A stretch of 64,000 nt of DNA from the NCBI RefSeq assembly GCF_000304315.1, contig NC_018485.1:3318501-3382500 (forward strand), read 5' to 3'. Positions 10,193 through 19,207 of this stretch are shown here, piece by piece. A model generated the notes under the pieces. That model was not told the origin of the DNA. It did no database searches and worked only from the letters and a program-made list of their open reading frames with translations. The DNA is from Methylocystis sp. SC2 (GTDB taxonomy: Bacteria > Pseudomonadota > Alphaproteobacteria > Rhizobiales > Beijerinckiaceae). Position 1 is the first letter of the stretch. Each line of letters starts with the position of its first letter. The position numbers and the translations under genes are program-made.

Positions 10193-11038
10193 TTAAGCCC
10201 GGCTCCCCGGACTCTTGCCGCCCGCCGCGACCGTCTGATTGAGCTCGGCGCCGTAAATGAAGATCGCCGCCAGCATCTGCAGAAAAACGATGGCGATCAC
10301 GATCGAGGCGAGGCCGGCGTACATCGAAATGTAGCTGCTGGCGTATCGCGCAAGATAGGCGCCGAAGCCGACGCCGAGCGCGAGCGACGCGATAATCGTC
10401 AACGCGATGCCGGGCGCGATGACCTTGAAGCTGCGCCGTTCCGCAGGCAAGAACTTGTGAGCCGCGAAAAGCGCGATCGCCAACAGGCCGGTGGTGACGC
10501 CATAGCGCACAGGTTGGAAGAGCGGTTGGAGATCTTGGGCGATGAGCGGCGCATATCGTTCCGCAATCGTCCACGCGAGCGGCCCCAGCACGAGCAGAAT
10601 GGCGACGGCGAGAAGCGCCGCCGCGCCGAGAAAGACGTAAAGAATTGATTCCAGACGCGAGAGCCACCAGGAGCGCGTCTCCTTGACGTCATAGGCGCGG
10701 TTCAGGGCGACGCGAAGCGCCTCGACTCCGCTCGAGGCGAAATAGATGGCGAAGACCGCGCCCAGGGTCAGCAGTCCGCCGCGCGGCTGCGTCAGCACAT
10801 TGCGGATCTGCTCCGAAATCGGCCCCGCGACGCTCGCCGGCCATGTTTCGAAGAGGAGTTTTCTCGCGGCCTCCGCTTCGCCCGCCAGGCCGAAAAAGCC
10901 CGCAAGCGCCGTCAGAAAGATGAGGAACGGAAAGAGCGAGGTCAGGATGGACAGCGCAATATAGCTCGCGATCGCCCAACCGTCGTCGCGGTTGAACTTG
11001 AGATAGGCGTCATAATGGAGCCAAAAAATTTTTCGCAT
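10193..11038 (-). CDS. YihY/virulence factor BrkB family inner-membrane protein
   Basis: This 281-residue polytopic membrane protein has about six hydrophobic spans. It carries the family hallmarks [16 protein letters not shown] in the first span, [17 protein letters not shown] in the middle loop and a C-terminal [18 protein letters not shown]. Members were once called RNase BN (rbn), but that assignment belongs to another gene; the function is unknown, possibly membrane transport. It precedes ftsK on the same strand with an 83-base gap, so it may be transcribed with it. Confidence 0.88.
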   Translation of the reverse strand: MRKIFWLHYDAYLKFNRDDGWAIASYIALSILTSLFPFLIFLTALAGFFGLAGEAEAARKLLFETWPASVAGPISEQIRNVLTQPRGGLLTLGAVFAIYFASSGVEALRVALNRAYDVKETRSWWLSRLESILYVFLGAAALLAVAILLVLGPLAWTIAERYAPLIAQDLQPLFQPVRYGVTTGLLAIALFAAHKFLPAERRSFKVIAPGIALTIIASLALGVGFGAYLARYASSYISMYAGLASIVIAIVFLQMLAAIFIYGAELNQTVAAGGKSPGSRA

Positions 11039-11098
11039 GCGAACCCATGATAGCGTGCCGACCGGGAATGGCGATGGCGCAAGGGAGTGAATCCGTCG

Positions 11099-11512
11099 AT
11101 GAGAAGCTTTCCTTTACGGCGCGCCGCCGCCATCAGCGCGGCTTTTATGGTTCTGGCGCATTCGACGAGCCGGGCGCTCGCGAAGGACTGCGACGGCCGC
11201 GGCTCTCAGACGGACCTCAATCTGTGCGCGGGAGAGAATTTCAAGCAGGCCGACGCGACACTCAACGCCGTCTACGCCAAATTGCTGAAAAAGATCAGCC
11301 CGGCGGGGCAGTTAAAATTGCGGGCGGCGCAAAAATCCTGGATCGCCTACCGGGATGCGCAATGCGCATTCGAGACGCTGGGGACGATCGACGGCAGCAT
11401 TCACAGCATGGTCGTGGCGCAATGTCTTGAGGATTTGACCGAGCAGCAGACGAAACGGCTGCAGCGCCAGTTGACCTGCCAGGAAGGCGACGTCTCCTGC
11501 GGCGGCCAGTAG
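11099..11512 (+). CDS. LprI-like (DUF1311) secreted protein
   Basis: This 137-residue exported protein starts at the ATG at 11099, preceded by AGGGAG; a GTG at 11087 falls on that Shine-Dalgarno. The signal peptide ends near SRALA. The mature part has the DUF1311/LprI pattern: a Cys pair around DCDGRGSQTDLNLC, the helix ADATLNAVYAKLLKKI, then KSWIAYRDAQC. LprI of Mycobacterium inhibits lysozyme, so a periplasmic lysozyme-inhibitor role is possible but unproven here. Its stop codon lies inside a palindrome shared with the uvrC 3' end. Confidence 0.75.
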   Translation: MRSFPLRRAAAISAAFMVLAHSTSRALAKDCDGRGSQTDLNLCAGENFKQADATLNAVYAKLLKKISPAGQLKLRAAQKSWIAYRDAQCAFETLGTIDGSIHSMVVAQCLEDLTEQQTKRLQRQLTCQEGDVSCGGQ

Positions 11513-11526
11513 CGCGTCGCGCTACT
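11508..11526. terminator. Palindrome covering both convergent stop codons
   Basis: A 19-base sequence with perfect 9-base arms includes the TAG of the LprI-like gene and the TAG of uvrC on the other strand. It could act as a short bidirectional terminator. Confidence 0.45.
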
Positions 11527-13507
11527 CGCGCTGAAAATGCTCATACACGAGCCGCGCCGTCGCCTTGTTGACGCCGGGGACCTTCTCGAGGTCCGAGAGC
11601 GCGGCTTTCGACACCGCCTTCGCCGAGCCGAACGCCAGAAGCAGCGCGCGTTTGCGCGACGGTCCGACGCCGGCGATCTCGTCGAGCGGATTCTTGATGA
11701 ATTCCTTCTTGCGCCGTGCGCGATGCGTGCCGATCGCGAAACGATGCGCTTCGTCGCGCAGGCGCTGCACAAAGTAGAGCGCCGGATCGTGCGGCGGCAG
11801 GCGGAACGGCTCGCGACCTTCGACGAAAAACGTTTCGCGCCCGGCGTTGCGGTCGGCGCCCTTGGCGATCGACGCGATCGCGACGCCTTCTACTCCGAGT
11901 TCACGTAAGACGTCCCGCGCGACGTCGAACTGCCCGCGTCCGCCGTCGATCAGAATAAGGTCGGGCCTTGCCGGAAAAGCATCGCAGTCCTGACTCTTTT
12001 CGCCTTCTTTGGCGAGCCGCGCGAACCGCCGCGTCAGCACCTCGCGCATCATGCCGAAGTCGTCTCCCGGCGTGATCTCCGCGCTTCTGATGTTGAACGT
12101 GCGGTAGTGGGCTTTCATGAATCCGGCCGGCCCGGCGACGATCATCGCGCCGATCGCCTGCGCGCCGCCGATGTGGGAATTGTCGTAGACCTCGATACGC
12201 CGCGGCGCGGCGGCCAGACCAAAAGCCTGGCCAAGCGCCGCGAGCAGGCGCTGCTGGCTTGCGTCCTCGGCGAGCTTGCGGCCGAGCGCCTGCCGCGCAT
12301 TCTGAAGCGCATGCTCGACGAGTTCGCGCTTCTCGCCGCGCTGCGGCGCGAGCACTTCGACGCGGCGGCTGAGCCGCGCGGTCAGCGCTTCTTCAAGCAG
12401 CGCGCCGTCCTCGATCGGATGCGAGAGAAAGACGCAGCGCGCCGAAGGGTGCTCCTGGTAGAACTGCGCCAGAAAGGCGTCGAGGACTTCCGCCTCGGAC
12501 AGCGTCGCGTCGGCGCGGGGGAAGTAGGAGCGATTGCCCCAGTTCTGATAGGCGCGAAAGAAGAACGCCTCGACGCAGAAGCGTCCGGCGTCCTTGGCGA
12601 TGGCGAAGACGTCGGCTTCCTCGACGCTGCGCGGATTGATCCCCTGTGTGCCTTGAACCGCCGAGAGCGCCGAGATTCGGTCGCGCAGCCGCGCCGCGCG
12701 CTCAAACTCCAGTCGCTCCGAGGCTTCGGTCATTTCGCGCGCCAGCTGTTCGCGGACCTTGCGACTTTTGCCGGAGAGGAAATCCCGCGCCTCCCGCACG
12801 AGCTCGGCGTAATCCTCCATGGAGATTTCGCCGGTGCAGGGGCCCGAACAGCGCTTGATCTGATAGAGCAGGCACGGACGCGTGCGGTTGTCATAGAAGC
12901 TCTGCGCGCAGGACCGCAGAAGAAAGGCGCGCTCCAGCGCGTTCAAGGCGCGATTGACCGCCCAGACGCTGGCGAAGGGACCGAAATAGTCTCCCTTGCG
13001 TGCGCGGGCGCCCCGGTGCTTTAGAATTTGCGGCGCGTCATGATCCTTGGCGATCAGAATGTAGGGGAAGGATTTGTCGTCGCGCATCAGCACGTTGAAG
13101 CGCGGCTTCATCTGCTTGATGAGATTGGCTTCCAGGAGCAGCGCGTCGGTTTCGGTCTCGACCGAGATGAACACCATCGCCGTCGTCGCCGAGATCATCC
13201 GCGCGATGCGGTTCACGTGGCCCGCAAGACGCGTATAGCTCGCGACGCGCTTGCGCACGTTTTTCGCCTTGCCGACGTAGAGCACCTCGCCGTTTTCGGC
13301 GATCATGCGATAGACGCCGGGCCCGTTCGGCGCGTGACGCCAATGCTTCTTGATGACGTCGACGCCGCGTTTGACGCTCTCGGGCGTTTCTGGCGTCTCG
13401 CCCGCGTCCTCGCACGGCTCCGCCTGCGCCTCTTCGGCGGCGTCGGGCGCGTCAAAGACGTCGTCTTCCTCGGGCGGAAGATCGCGTGGATTTGCATGGG
13501 CGGTCAT
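11522..13507 (-). CDS. uvrC: Excinuclease ABC subunit C
   Basis: UvrC makes the dual incisions in nucleotide excision repair after UvrAB loads on damaged DNA. The start at 13507 (MTAHANPRD) gives 661 residues; an upstream in-frame ATG at 13657 would add 50 low-complexity residues. An acidic N-terminal leader of about 50 residues precedes the GIY-YIG nuclease ([22 protein letters not shown]). A UvrB-binding UVR region follows, then the RNase H-like domain ([18 protein letters not shown]) and C-terminal helix-hairpin-helix motifs ([11 protein letters not shown]). All parts look intact. Confidence 0.95.
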   Translation of the reverse strand: MTAHANPRDLPPEEDDVFDAPDAAEEAQAEPCEDAGETPETPESVKRGVDVIKKHWRHAPNGPGVYRMIAENGEVLYVGKAKNVRKRVASYTRLAGHVNRIARMISATTAMVFISVETETDALLLEANLIKQMKPRFNVLMRDDKSFPYILIAKDHDAPQILKHRGARARKGDYFGPFASVWAVNRALNALERAFLLRSCAQSFYDNRTRPCLLYQIKRCSGPCTGEISMEDYAELVREARDFLSGKSRKVREQLAREMTEASERLEFERAARLRDRISALSAVQGTQGINPRSVEEADVFAIAKDAGRFCVEAFFFRAYQNWGNRSYFPRADATLSEAEVLDAFLAQFYQEHPSARCVFLSHPIEDGALLEEALTARLSRRVEVLAPQRGEKRELVEHALQNARQALGRKLAEDASQQRLLAALGQAFGLAAAPRRIEVYDNSHIGGAQAIGAMIVAGPAGFMKAHYRTFNIRSAEITPGDDFGMMREVLTRRFARLAKEGEKSQDCDAFPARPDLILIDGGRGQFDVARDVLRELGVEGVAIASIAKGADRNAGRETFFVEGREPFRLPPHDPALYFVQRLRDEAHRFAIGTHRARRKKEFIKNPLDEIAGVGPSRKRALLLAFGSAKAVSKAALSDLEKVPGVNKATARLVYEHFQRE

Positions 13508-13686
13508 TCGCCTAGATCTATTCGCCGCCGGCCGGGATGGAAAGCGTCGCGAAAGGCGATCGGCCGGACCAAAGAGCTGTGTAGAACCTCGACCCCGCGC
13601 GCATTTCCCCGGAGCGCCGCCTTGCGCCCGCCCGATCGTCTGGCCACAGTCCTGCAAAGCTTGGGCTGCGACGATCAGGGGACGGC

Positions 13687-14796
13687 ATGCAGGCGGCGAG
13701 GATCACCGTTGGCGCGGTCCTGTTTCCGGCGCTGGCGCTGGGGCTGGCCGGCGTCTTTCTGTTTGGCGAGCGCTGGATCGCGCTAATTCCGGCGTCCGTC
13801 GATTTCGTTCCGCCGACCCTTGCAGCGGTCTTGTTGATCGGGGCCGTCTTCGCCGCCTTGCAGCACGCCGAAATTCTCGGCGCCAAGACGGGCGAGCCCT
13901 ATGGGACGCTTGTGCTCACCATCGCCGTGACAATCATCGAGGTCGCGATCATGGCCTCGATGGTCGAATATGGCGAAGAGGATCCGACCGAAGCGCGCGA
14001 GGCGGTGTTCTCCGCGATCATCATCGTCTGCAACGGCCTTGTCGGCCTCTGCCTTCTGCTCGGCGGCTTCCGTCACCACGAGCAGGAAATCCAGCCGATG
14101 GCGACCAGCGCCTATCTGGCCATCCTTATCGCCCTTTCGATTCTTACGCTCGTTCTGCCCGATTATACGACGTCGAGCTACGGACCTACTCTGTCCACGA
14201 TTCAGCTCATTTTCATCAGCGTTCTGTCGGTGCTGCTCTACGGCGCGTTTCTCTTCATTCAGACGGTGCGGCATCGATCCTACTTCATCGACGTGCATGT
14301 CGCCGCCGTGGGCCACGGCGAGGCGAAGCCGTCGCGCGCGGTGACGATCTTCGCAATTGTGGGACTGGGCGCCAGCCTGCTTGGAGTCTCGCTTCTCGCG
14401 GAGCGCGTCATACCCGGTCTTGAAGAGGCGCTTCGCTGGGGAGGCGTCGACGACGTGAACCGGGTGACCGGCGCGGCCGTGGCGATGCTGGTCCTGCTTC
14501 CCGAATCGATGAACTCGATCCGCGCCGCGACCCGTAACGCGATTCAGACAAGCCTCAACGGCGCGCTCGGTTCTGTCGTCGCGACGATCGGGCTCACCGT
14601 TCCCGCCGTGGCGCTGCTGAGCGTCGCAACGGACCGGGACATCGTCTTCGGTCTCGAAAAGCGCGACACCGTCTTGCTGCTGCTGACATTGCTGCTCAGC
14701 GTTGTAAGCTTCGGCGCCGGCCGCACGAATCTCATGACGGGGCTGGTGCATCTCGTCGTTTTTGCGACATATATTTTTCTGTTGTTCGTCCCCTAA
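13687..14796 (+). CDS. chaA: Calcium/proton antiporter ChaA
   Basis: This inner-membrane exchanger of the CaCA superfamily exports Ca2+ (and Na+/K+ in E. coli ChaA) against protons. It is 369 residues with about eleven hydrophobic spans. The two alpha repeats are clear: [20 protein letters not shown] near residues 75-94 and [17 protein letters not shown] near 291-307. The acidic loop [17 protein letters not shown] follows the first repeat, as in the family. The GST gene starts 21 bases after its stop on the same strand, so the two may be co-transcribed. Confidence 0.9.
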   Translation: MQAARITVGAVLFPALALGLAGVFLFGERWIALIPASVDFVPPTLAAVLLIGAVFAALQHAEILGAKTGEPYGTLVLTIAVTIIEVAIMASMVEYGEEDPTEAREAVFSAIIIVCNGLVGLCLLLGGFRHHEQEIQPMATSAYLAILIALSILTLVLPDYTTSSYGPTLSTIQLIFISVLSVLLYGAFLFIQTVRHRSYFIDVHVAAVGHGEAKPSRAVTIFAIVGLGASLLGVSLLAERVIPGLEEALRWGGVDDVNRVTGAAVAMLVLLPESMNSIRAATRNAIQTSLNGALGSVVATIGLTVPAVALLSVATDRDIVFGLEKRDTVLLLLTLLLSVVSFGAGRTNLMTGLVHLVVFATYIFLLFVP

Positions 14797-14816
14797 TCTT
14801 CACGCAAAGAGCGCCA

Positions 14817-15464
14817 ATGAACGACGACAATCCGATCTTGTATTACGCGCCGCGCACGCGGGCCTCTAGCGTGTTGACCCTGCTTGAGGAACTCGACGCT
14901 CCTTACGAGCTGCGCGTGTTGAATTTCCAGCTTGGCGAACAACGCAAGCCGGAATATCTCGCCGTCAATCCGCTCGGAAAAGTGCCGGCCATCGTTCACA
15001 ACGGCGCGCTCGTGACCGAGCTTGGCGCGATTTTCATCTATCTTGCCGACGCCTTTCCGCAGAAAGGTCTCGCGCCAGCCATTGGCGACGCCTTGCGCGG
15101 GCCTTATCTGCGCTGGCTCGCGTTTTACGGGTCGGCGTTCGAGCCTGCGATCGTCGATCGTTCGATGAACCGCGCGCCGGCGCCTGCGAGCAGAAGTCCC
15201 TACGGCGATTTCGAGGGGGTCATGGCGCTGATCAACGCGCAATTGACGCAAGGCCCCTATCTCTTCGGCGAGCGCTTCACCGGCGCCGACATTCTTTGGG
15301 GCGGCGCGCTGCGGTGGACAGTCGGATTCGGCCTCGTGCCGGAAACCCCGCACATCTCCGCCTATGTCGAGCGCGTCACAACGCGGCCCTGCTTTGCGCG
15401 CGTCGCGCAGACCGACGAAGAGCTGCTCAAGATTCATGAAGCGGCGGCGGCGACGAGCGGCTGA
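14817..15464 (+). CDS. Glutathione S-transferase family protein
   Basis: This 215-residue cytosolic protein has the N-terminal thioredoxin-like domain (YYAPRTRASSVLTLLEELD, NPLGKVPAIV with the cis-proline, then the glutathione-contacting segment VTELGAIFIYL). An all-helical C-terminal domain follows, containing FTGADILWGGALRW. This pattern matches bacterial beta/other-class GSTs that conjugate glutathione or reduce disulfides and peroxides. The substrate cannot be read from sequence. The IS110 element lies 24 bases after its stop codon, so any original downstream partner has been separated. Confidence 0.9.
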   Translation: MNDDNPILYYAPRTRASSVLTLLEELDAPYELRVLNFQLGEQRKPEYLAVNPLGKVPAIVHNGALVTELGAIFIYLADAFPQKGLAPAIGDALRGPYLRWLAFYGSAFEPAIVDRSMNRAPAPASRSPYGDFEGVMALINAQLTQGPYLFGERFTGADILWGGALRWTVGFGLVPETPHISAYVERVTTRPCFARVAQTDEELLKIHEAAAATSG

Positions 15465-15490
15465 TTAGTTCGCTTGGCGGTATGTCATAT

Positions 15491-15743
15491 GTGGACGGCC
15501 CCGCTTGGCAAGCGGTTTTTTGTCGGCGCGGTGAACCTGGTGGCGGGTTTCGGTCATATGTCCGGCCTTTTGGCGCGGCGCGTATGTCCGCTGGCCCTGA
15601 TGAAGTTCGACTGCGAAGGCTCCTGATCATTCCCGCGAGCTTTGTGCACGTGACACGTAGCGGAGTGTCCTTCGTCGTCGTTTCCGACCCTGTCGTTCAT
15701 CACGTCGATGTTTCGCCCTCGCCAAACTGGATGGTTCGAACGG
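15491..15743 (-). ncRNA. Candidate seeker/bridge guide RNA of the IS110 element
   Basis: This non-coding segment lies between the transposase stop codon and the distal inverted repeat. In IS1111-type elements a structured RNA from this 3' segment pairs with both target and donor DNA. Seen here: a perfect palindrome at 15501-15515 and three related stretches around 15487-15501, 15554-15567 and 15581-15595 sharing the core ATATGTCC/GTATGTCC/ATATGTGG. The RNA ends and fold were not computed; the assignment rests on position and family knowledge. Confidence 0.4.
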
Positions 15744-16787
15744 TTACGCCATCGAGGGCTTCCCTGCGCGCGCCATGATCTGGGTTCGGAAGGCCTCGCC
15801 GGTCGTCATCATGGCCCAGATGATCCGCGCCAGCTTGTTGGCGAGCGCGAGGCTCACGAGCCGCGCCGGCTTCCTGGCCAGGAGGGCGACGAGCCAATCG
15901 CGCAGAACGCCGTTGCGTTTGCCGGCCACGCGCAACAGCGAGGTCGCGCCGAGCGTCAGCAGCTTGCGCAGATAGCGGTTGCCCTGCTTGGTGATGGCGC
16001 CGAGCTTTTCCTTGCCGCCGCTGGAGTTTTGCCTGGGCGTGAGGCCGAGCCAGGCGGCAAAGTCGCGCGCGGATTTGAAGACGCTGGGGTCCGGGACGCT
16101 GGCGACGATCGCCGTGGCGACGATCTTGCCGACGCCGGGGACGCCGGCGAGCAATTTGCTGATCTCGCTTTGCGCATGGACGTTGGCGATCTCTTTATCG
16201 AGCGCGACGATCGCGGCGCTGATCGCCTCCAGCTGCTGGACGAAAATCTTTACGGTCGCCTTGGCGATTTCTGGAAGCGTCGCGTCATTCTTGGCTTTTT
16301 CCAGCAGTTCGCCCGCATGGCCGACGCCCTTGGCGGCGACGACGCCAAACTCCGCGAGATGTCCGCGCAGCGCATTGACGCTCATGGTGCGCTGCTTGAC
16401 CAGAAGCTCGCGCGTCTTGTGCAGCATCAAGCTCGCCTGGTTCTCGGCGCTTTTGATCGGCACGAAGCGCATGTCTGGCCGCGACACGGCCTCGCACACC
16501 GCCGCGGCGTCGACCGCGTCGTTCTTGCCGCGCTTGACATAGGGCTTGACGTAAATCGGCGGGATCAGGCGCACGTCATGGCCCATGGCGCGCAGTTCGC
16601 GTCCCCAATAATGCGCCGAGCCGCAGGCTTCCATGCCGATCAGGCAGGGCCCCGCCTCGGCGAAAAAAGCAAGAAAACCATCCCGCCGCAGCTTGCGCGT
16701 GACGGCCCGCCCATCCTCGCTCACCAGCGCGTGAACTTGAAAATACCGCTTGCCCAAATCAATCCCGATTCTGATAAACTTCTTCAT
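15744..16787 (-). CDS. IS110-family transposase
   Basis: This 347-residue DEDD-type recombinase starts at the ATG at 16787, since RIGIDLGKRYFQVHAL at its N-terminus carries the first catalytic Asp (residue 10). Upstream codons only run through the IS end. The RuvC-like domain comes first; the C-terminal Transposase_20 domain has the helix-hairpin-helix-like GVPGVGKIVATAI and the segment RQNSSGGKEKLG with the serine used for strand cleavage in IS110 enzymes. It looks full length and possibly active. The enzyme uses an element-encoded guide RNA to pick target and donor sites. Confidence 0.93.
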   Translation of the reverse strand: MKKFIRIGIDLGKRYFQVHALVSEDGRAVTRKLRRDGFLAFFAEAGPCLIGMEACGSAHYWGRELRAMGHDVRLIPPIYVKPYVKRGKNDAVDAAAVCEAVSRPDMRFVPIKSAENQASLMLHKTRELLVKQRTMSVNALRGHLAEFGVVAAKGVGHAGELLEKAKNDATLPEIAKATVKIFVQQLEAISAAIVALDKEIANVHAQSEISKLLAGVPGVGKIVATAIVASVPDPSVFKSARDFAAWLGLTPRQNSSGGKEKLGAITKQGNRYLRKLLTLGATSLLRVAGKRNGVLRDWLVALLARKPARLVSLALANKLARIIWAMMTTGEAFRTQIMARAGKPSMA

Positions 16788-16867
16788 GGACGGCCTCCCT
16801 CTCTGTGGCGCTCCGGCGACCACGTCTTGGCACTTTAGATGCCGTTGAGGCGGGGCCGTCCACCCCA

Positions 16868-16976
16868 TCATTCCCGGCGGGCCGAAGGCCCGACCGGGAA
16901 TCCGGAGCGATACAAGAATACCGACATTTTTCTGGATTCCCGATCGCTTCGCGATCGCGAAGCGATCGGGAATGAC
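16868..16976. repeat. Palindromic repeat, family A copy 1
   Basis: A bipartite element: TCATTCCCG, a first hairpin, CGGGAATCC, a spacer, GGATTCCCG, a second long perfect palindrome, and CGGGAATGA. Related copies are at 25287-25368 and 51033-51143. The IS110 element ends at its first base. Confidence 0.75.
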
Positions 16977-16984
16977 ATTGCGCC

Positions 16985-17653
16985 TCACCACTCGATCGGC
17001 GCTTGGCCGTGGCCGATCAGATAGTCATTCGCCTTCGAGAAATGCCTGCAGCCGAAAAAGCCGTTATGCGCGGAAAGCGGCGACGGATGCGCGCATTCGA
17101 GCACCAAATGTTCGCGCCGGTCGATTCCGGCGCCTTTGCGCCGGGCGTAGGCGCCCCACAGCATGAAGACGACGCCGTTTCGCTCGCGCGACAGCGCGTG
17201 GATGGCGGCGTCGGTGAATTGCTCCCAGCCCTTGTTCTGATGCGAGCCCGCCGCGTTTTCGCGCACGGTGAGCGTCGCGTTCAGAAGCAGCACGCCCTGG
17301 CGCGCCCAGCGCGTCAGATCGGGGTCGCGCGAGACGGGACGGCCGAGATCGGCCTCGATTTCCTTGAAGATGTTCTGGAGCGAGGGGGGCGGCGGCGTGC
17401 CGGGGCCGACGGCGAAGCAAAGGCCGCAGGCCTGCCCGGCGCCGTGATAAGGGTCCTGCCCGAGAATGACGACCTTGACGCTGTCGAACGGACATTCGTC
17501 GAAGGCGCGAAAAATCTGCGGCGCTGGCGGATAGATCCGGCGCGCCGCATATTCGCCGCGGATGAATTCGCGCAGCGCGCCGAAATAGGGCTGTTCGAAT
17601 TCGCGCGCGAGATGTTTGCGCCAGCTTTCGTCAATACGGACGGGTTTGGTCAT
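16985..17653 (-). CDS. ung: Uracil-DNA glycosylase
   Basis: This family 1 UDG removes uracil from DNA to start base-excision repair. The start at 17653 (MTKPVRIDESW) gives 222 residues, the normal size; an ATG at 17719 would add an unrelated leader. The water-activating motif GQDPYHG is at residues 65-71 (catalytic Asp67), the uracil-binding segment LLLNATLTV follows, and the DNA-intercalation loop HPSPLSAH is near the C-terminus. All catalytic residues are present. It stands alone, with repeats and the IS on one side. Confidence 0.96.
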   Translation of the reverse strand: MTKPVRIDESWRKHLAREFEQPYFGALREFIRGEYAARRIYPPAPQIFRAFDECPFDSVKVVILGQDPYHGAGQACGLCFAVGPGTPPPPSLQNIFKEIEADLGRPVSRDPDLTRWARQGVLLLNATLTVRENAAGSHQNKGWEQFTDAAIHALSRERNGVVFMLWGAYARRKGAGIDRREHLVLECAHPSPLSAHNGFFGCRHFSKANDYLIGHGQAPIEW

Positions 17654-17790
17654 TTGAAGGAAGATCGCCGCTGTCGAATGGAGCCCCCGAGGCGCTCTCT
17701 TGGGGGATGAATTCAGCATCGATATAATGGCAGGAAGCTCGCGTTTGTGAAACGGACGTGCGGTCTTGCTGCCGACTGGGGGGCGGTCCC

Positions 17791-18468
17791 ATGGCGCATG
17801 AAGGTCCCCGATACGAATCGCTCATTGCTGGCGCAGTCTGGCTGGCGTCGATCGTCGGCGCGCTCTTTGCCGCGCCTTATGTCGTCGGCTACGGAATCGC
17901 ATTCGGCGGATATGTTCCTTATGGAGTGGTCTGCAACACGAAGGATGATCTGTTCTCTGGACGAATCGATCCCGACAATTACGCAGCTTTTCTGATGAAT
18001 CGGGGATGCGACTACCAGGCCGAGATAAGGCGCGTCCTCGCGAGCGACCCGTACTTCCGGAACGTCGACGCAAACAGGGTCATAGCGATCATCAGACACG
18101 ACGTCGCGTCGGATAATTCCACTCAAGAGAGCTCGGCGGCGGATGTCGCAAGGGGCGTCAGCAGGACCTTCAGGTTTCCTGATGCGGAGGATTCCTGCGG
18201 GACAGGCACAGGGGCTGAATATTGCGCTTTGAGCCGCTTCTGGGGCGACGATCTTATCTCTCGTTTTTTCGAAAACGTTTCCGGGCTCTACCTGTCGTAT
18301 TTTTTGTCACGAATGTCCGAGGCGATTTTTGACGGCGTGGAATTGCTCATCCGCTTGACCCGATTGGGCACGGCGTTCGGCGCCTTGTTGTTTGTCGCTT
18401 ATGCGCTCGTGATCGGGCTCGTTAGCGGAGCTGCGATCAGAATGGTCGGCTCGATCATGAGGAGCTAG
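17791..18468 (+). CDS. Membrane-anchored protein of unknown function
   Basis: This 225-residue protein is not recognised. The ATG at 17791 follows a GGGGGG stretch and gives an N-terminal membrane span (about residues 13-35), a soluble loop of about 130 residues with four or five cysteines, and a C-terminal hydrophobic stretch (about 185-218). The topology suggests a periplasmic or cytoplasmic domain held by two anchors. Its codon use is more AT-rich than its neighbours (runs such as TTTTTTCG), hinting at foreign origin. No neighbour explains it; it lies divergent from ung. Confidence 0.6.
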   Translation: MAHEGPRYESLIAGAVWLASIVGALFAAPYVVGYGIAFGGYVPYGVVCNTKDDLFSGRIDPDNYAAFLMNRGCDYQAEIRRVLASDPYFRNVDANRVIAIIRHDVASDNSTQESSAADVARGVSRTFRFPDAEDSCGTGTGAEYCALSRFWGDDLISRFFENVSGLYLSYFLSRMSEAIFDGVELLIRLTRLGTAFGALLFVAYALVIGLVSGAAIRMVGSIMRS

Positions 18469-18564
18469 CGTTGGCCGCCGTCAGCATCAGGCAGGGCGTA
18501 GCACATGTCGTTGGCGTAGCTCGGCGTCCAAACCTGAGGCTCTGAACGGCCGAAGCTCTGGCGG

Positions 18565-19098
18565 TCACTCGCAGATGATACCGTATTCTTCTGCCATTTT
18601 CTTACGTTCAGTCGGCGTCGCATGGGCGAGAGCGGGACAAGCTGTTGCGTTCCCCTTTATTTTTCCGTCCTGAACATACATCCAGTCGGCGATGTCGTCT
18701 TTGACGAAGTGGATGGGCTGTCCGGCGCGTGCGCCATGGATGGTTTCTGGGTCATTGTCGATGCGGCCGTTGAAACCATTCGCGACCGGCTGCACATCGT
18801 GAACCCAGAAAAACTCCACTCGTTTTGGCGACTTCTGATCAGGACGCACAATGACCACGGCTTTACCGGATGGGGAGTCCGCGAGCCCGATTTTAACGGC
18901 GAAGAGTTTTGAGCCCTGCGGCGGCTTCGCCAATTTCGCTAGAAAACCATCGAGGCCCGCGCGAGCGCGCGCAAAGGCGAGCCGCATCGCGCCGTCTTCC
19001 TCCGGCACGCTCGGCACGGGAATGGAATTCCCAGCTCGCGCAACGGCAAAGGGCAAGAGGACAAAACAAGCTAAAAGGAAACCGCGATATTTGACCAT
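18565..19098 (-). CDS. DUF2314 (YegJ-like) exported protein
   Basis: This 177-residue protein begins at the ATG at 19098 with GAGG upstream. A signal peptide covers about residues 1-22 (cleavage near ARA-GN). The C-terminal half carries the DUF2314 pattern: a segment with VEFFWVHDV, then GQPIHFVKDDIADWMYVQDG with the conserved Asp-Trp-Met-Tyr, then GNATACPAL. YegJ-type proteins have no settled function. It lies 109 bases downstream of tolB on the same strand, where pal is found in many relatives. Confidence 0.75.
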   Translation of the reverse strand: MVKYRGFLLACFVLLPFAVARAGNSIPVPSVPEEDGAMRLAFARARAGLDGFLAKLAKPPQGSKLFAVKIGLADSPSGKAVVIVRPDQKSPKRVEFFWVHDVQPVANGFNGRIDNDPETIHGARAGQPIHFVKDDIADWMYVQDGKIKGNATACPALAHATPTERKKMAEEYGIICE

Positions 19099-19207
19099 TC
19101 GACGACCCTCAACCGAGCAAGAATCCTTTGCGCTCAGGCGCGATCGCGCGGCGGGGAGTAAAACGTCATCGCCTGAACGATGCGTTCAAAGCTACAGCGC
19201 AAGCATG

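Larger units (their letters stand above)
15489..16867 (-). mobile_element. IS110-family (IS1111-type) insertion sequence
   Basis: The element spans about 1.38 kb. Perfect 14-base inverted repeats lie at 15491-15504 and 16850-16863, close to but not at the ends, as in the IS1111 subgroup. The element is bounded on both sides by TCAT (15485-15488 and 16868-16871). It holds one transposase gene on the minus strand. The 5' non-coding segment is about 75 bases and the 3' non-coding segment about 250 bases, the arrangement in which IS1111 elements carry their guide RNA. The right boundary abuts a family A palindromic repeat. Confidence 0.8.

Noticed and set aside
15501..15521. Hairpin plus T-run as a terminator for the GST gene
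   Set aside because: It looks like a terminator on the plus strand but lies inside the IS110 end, so it belongs to the element; any effect on the GST transcript is secondary.
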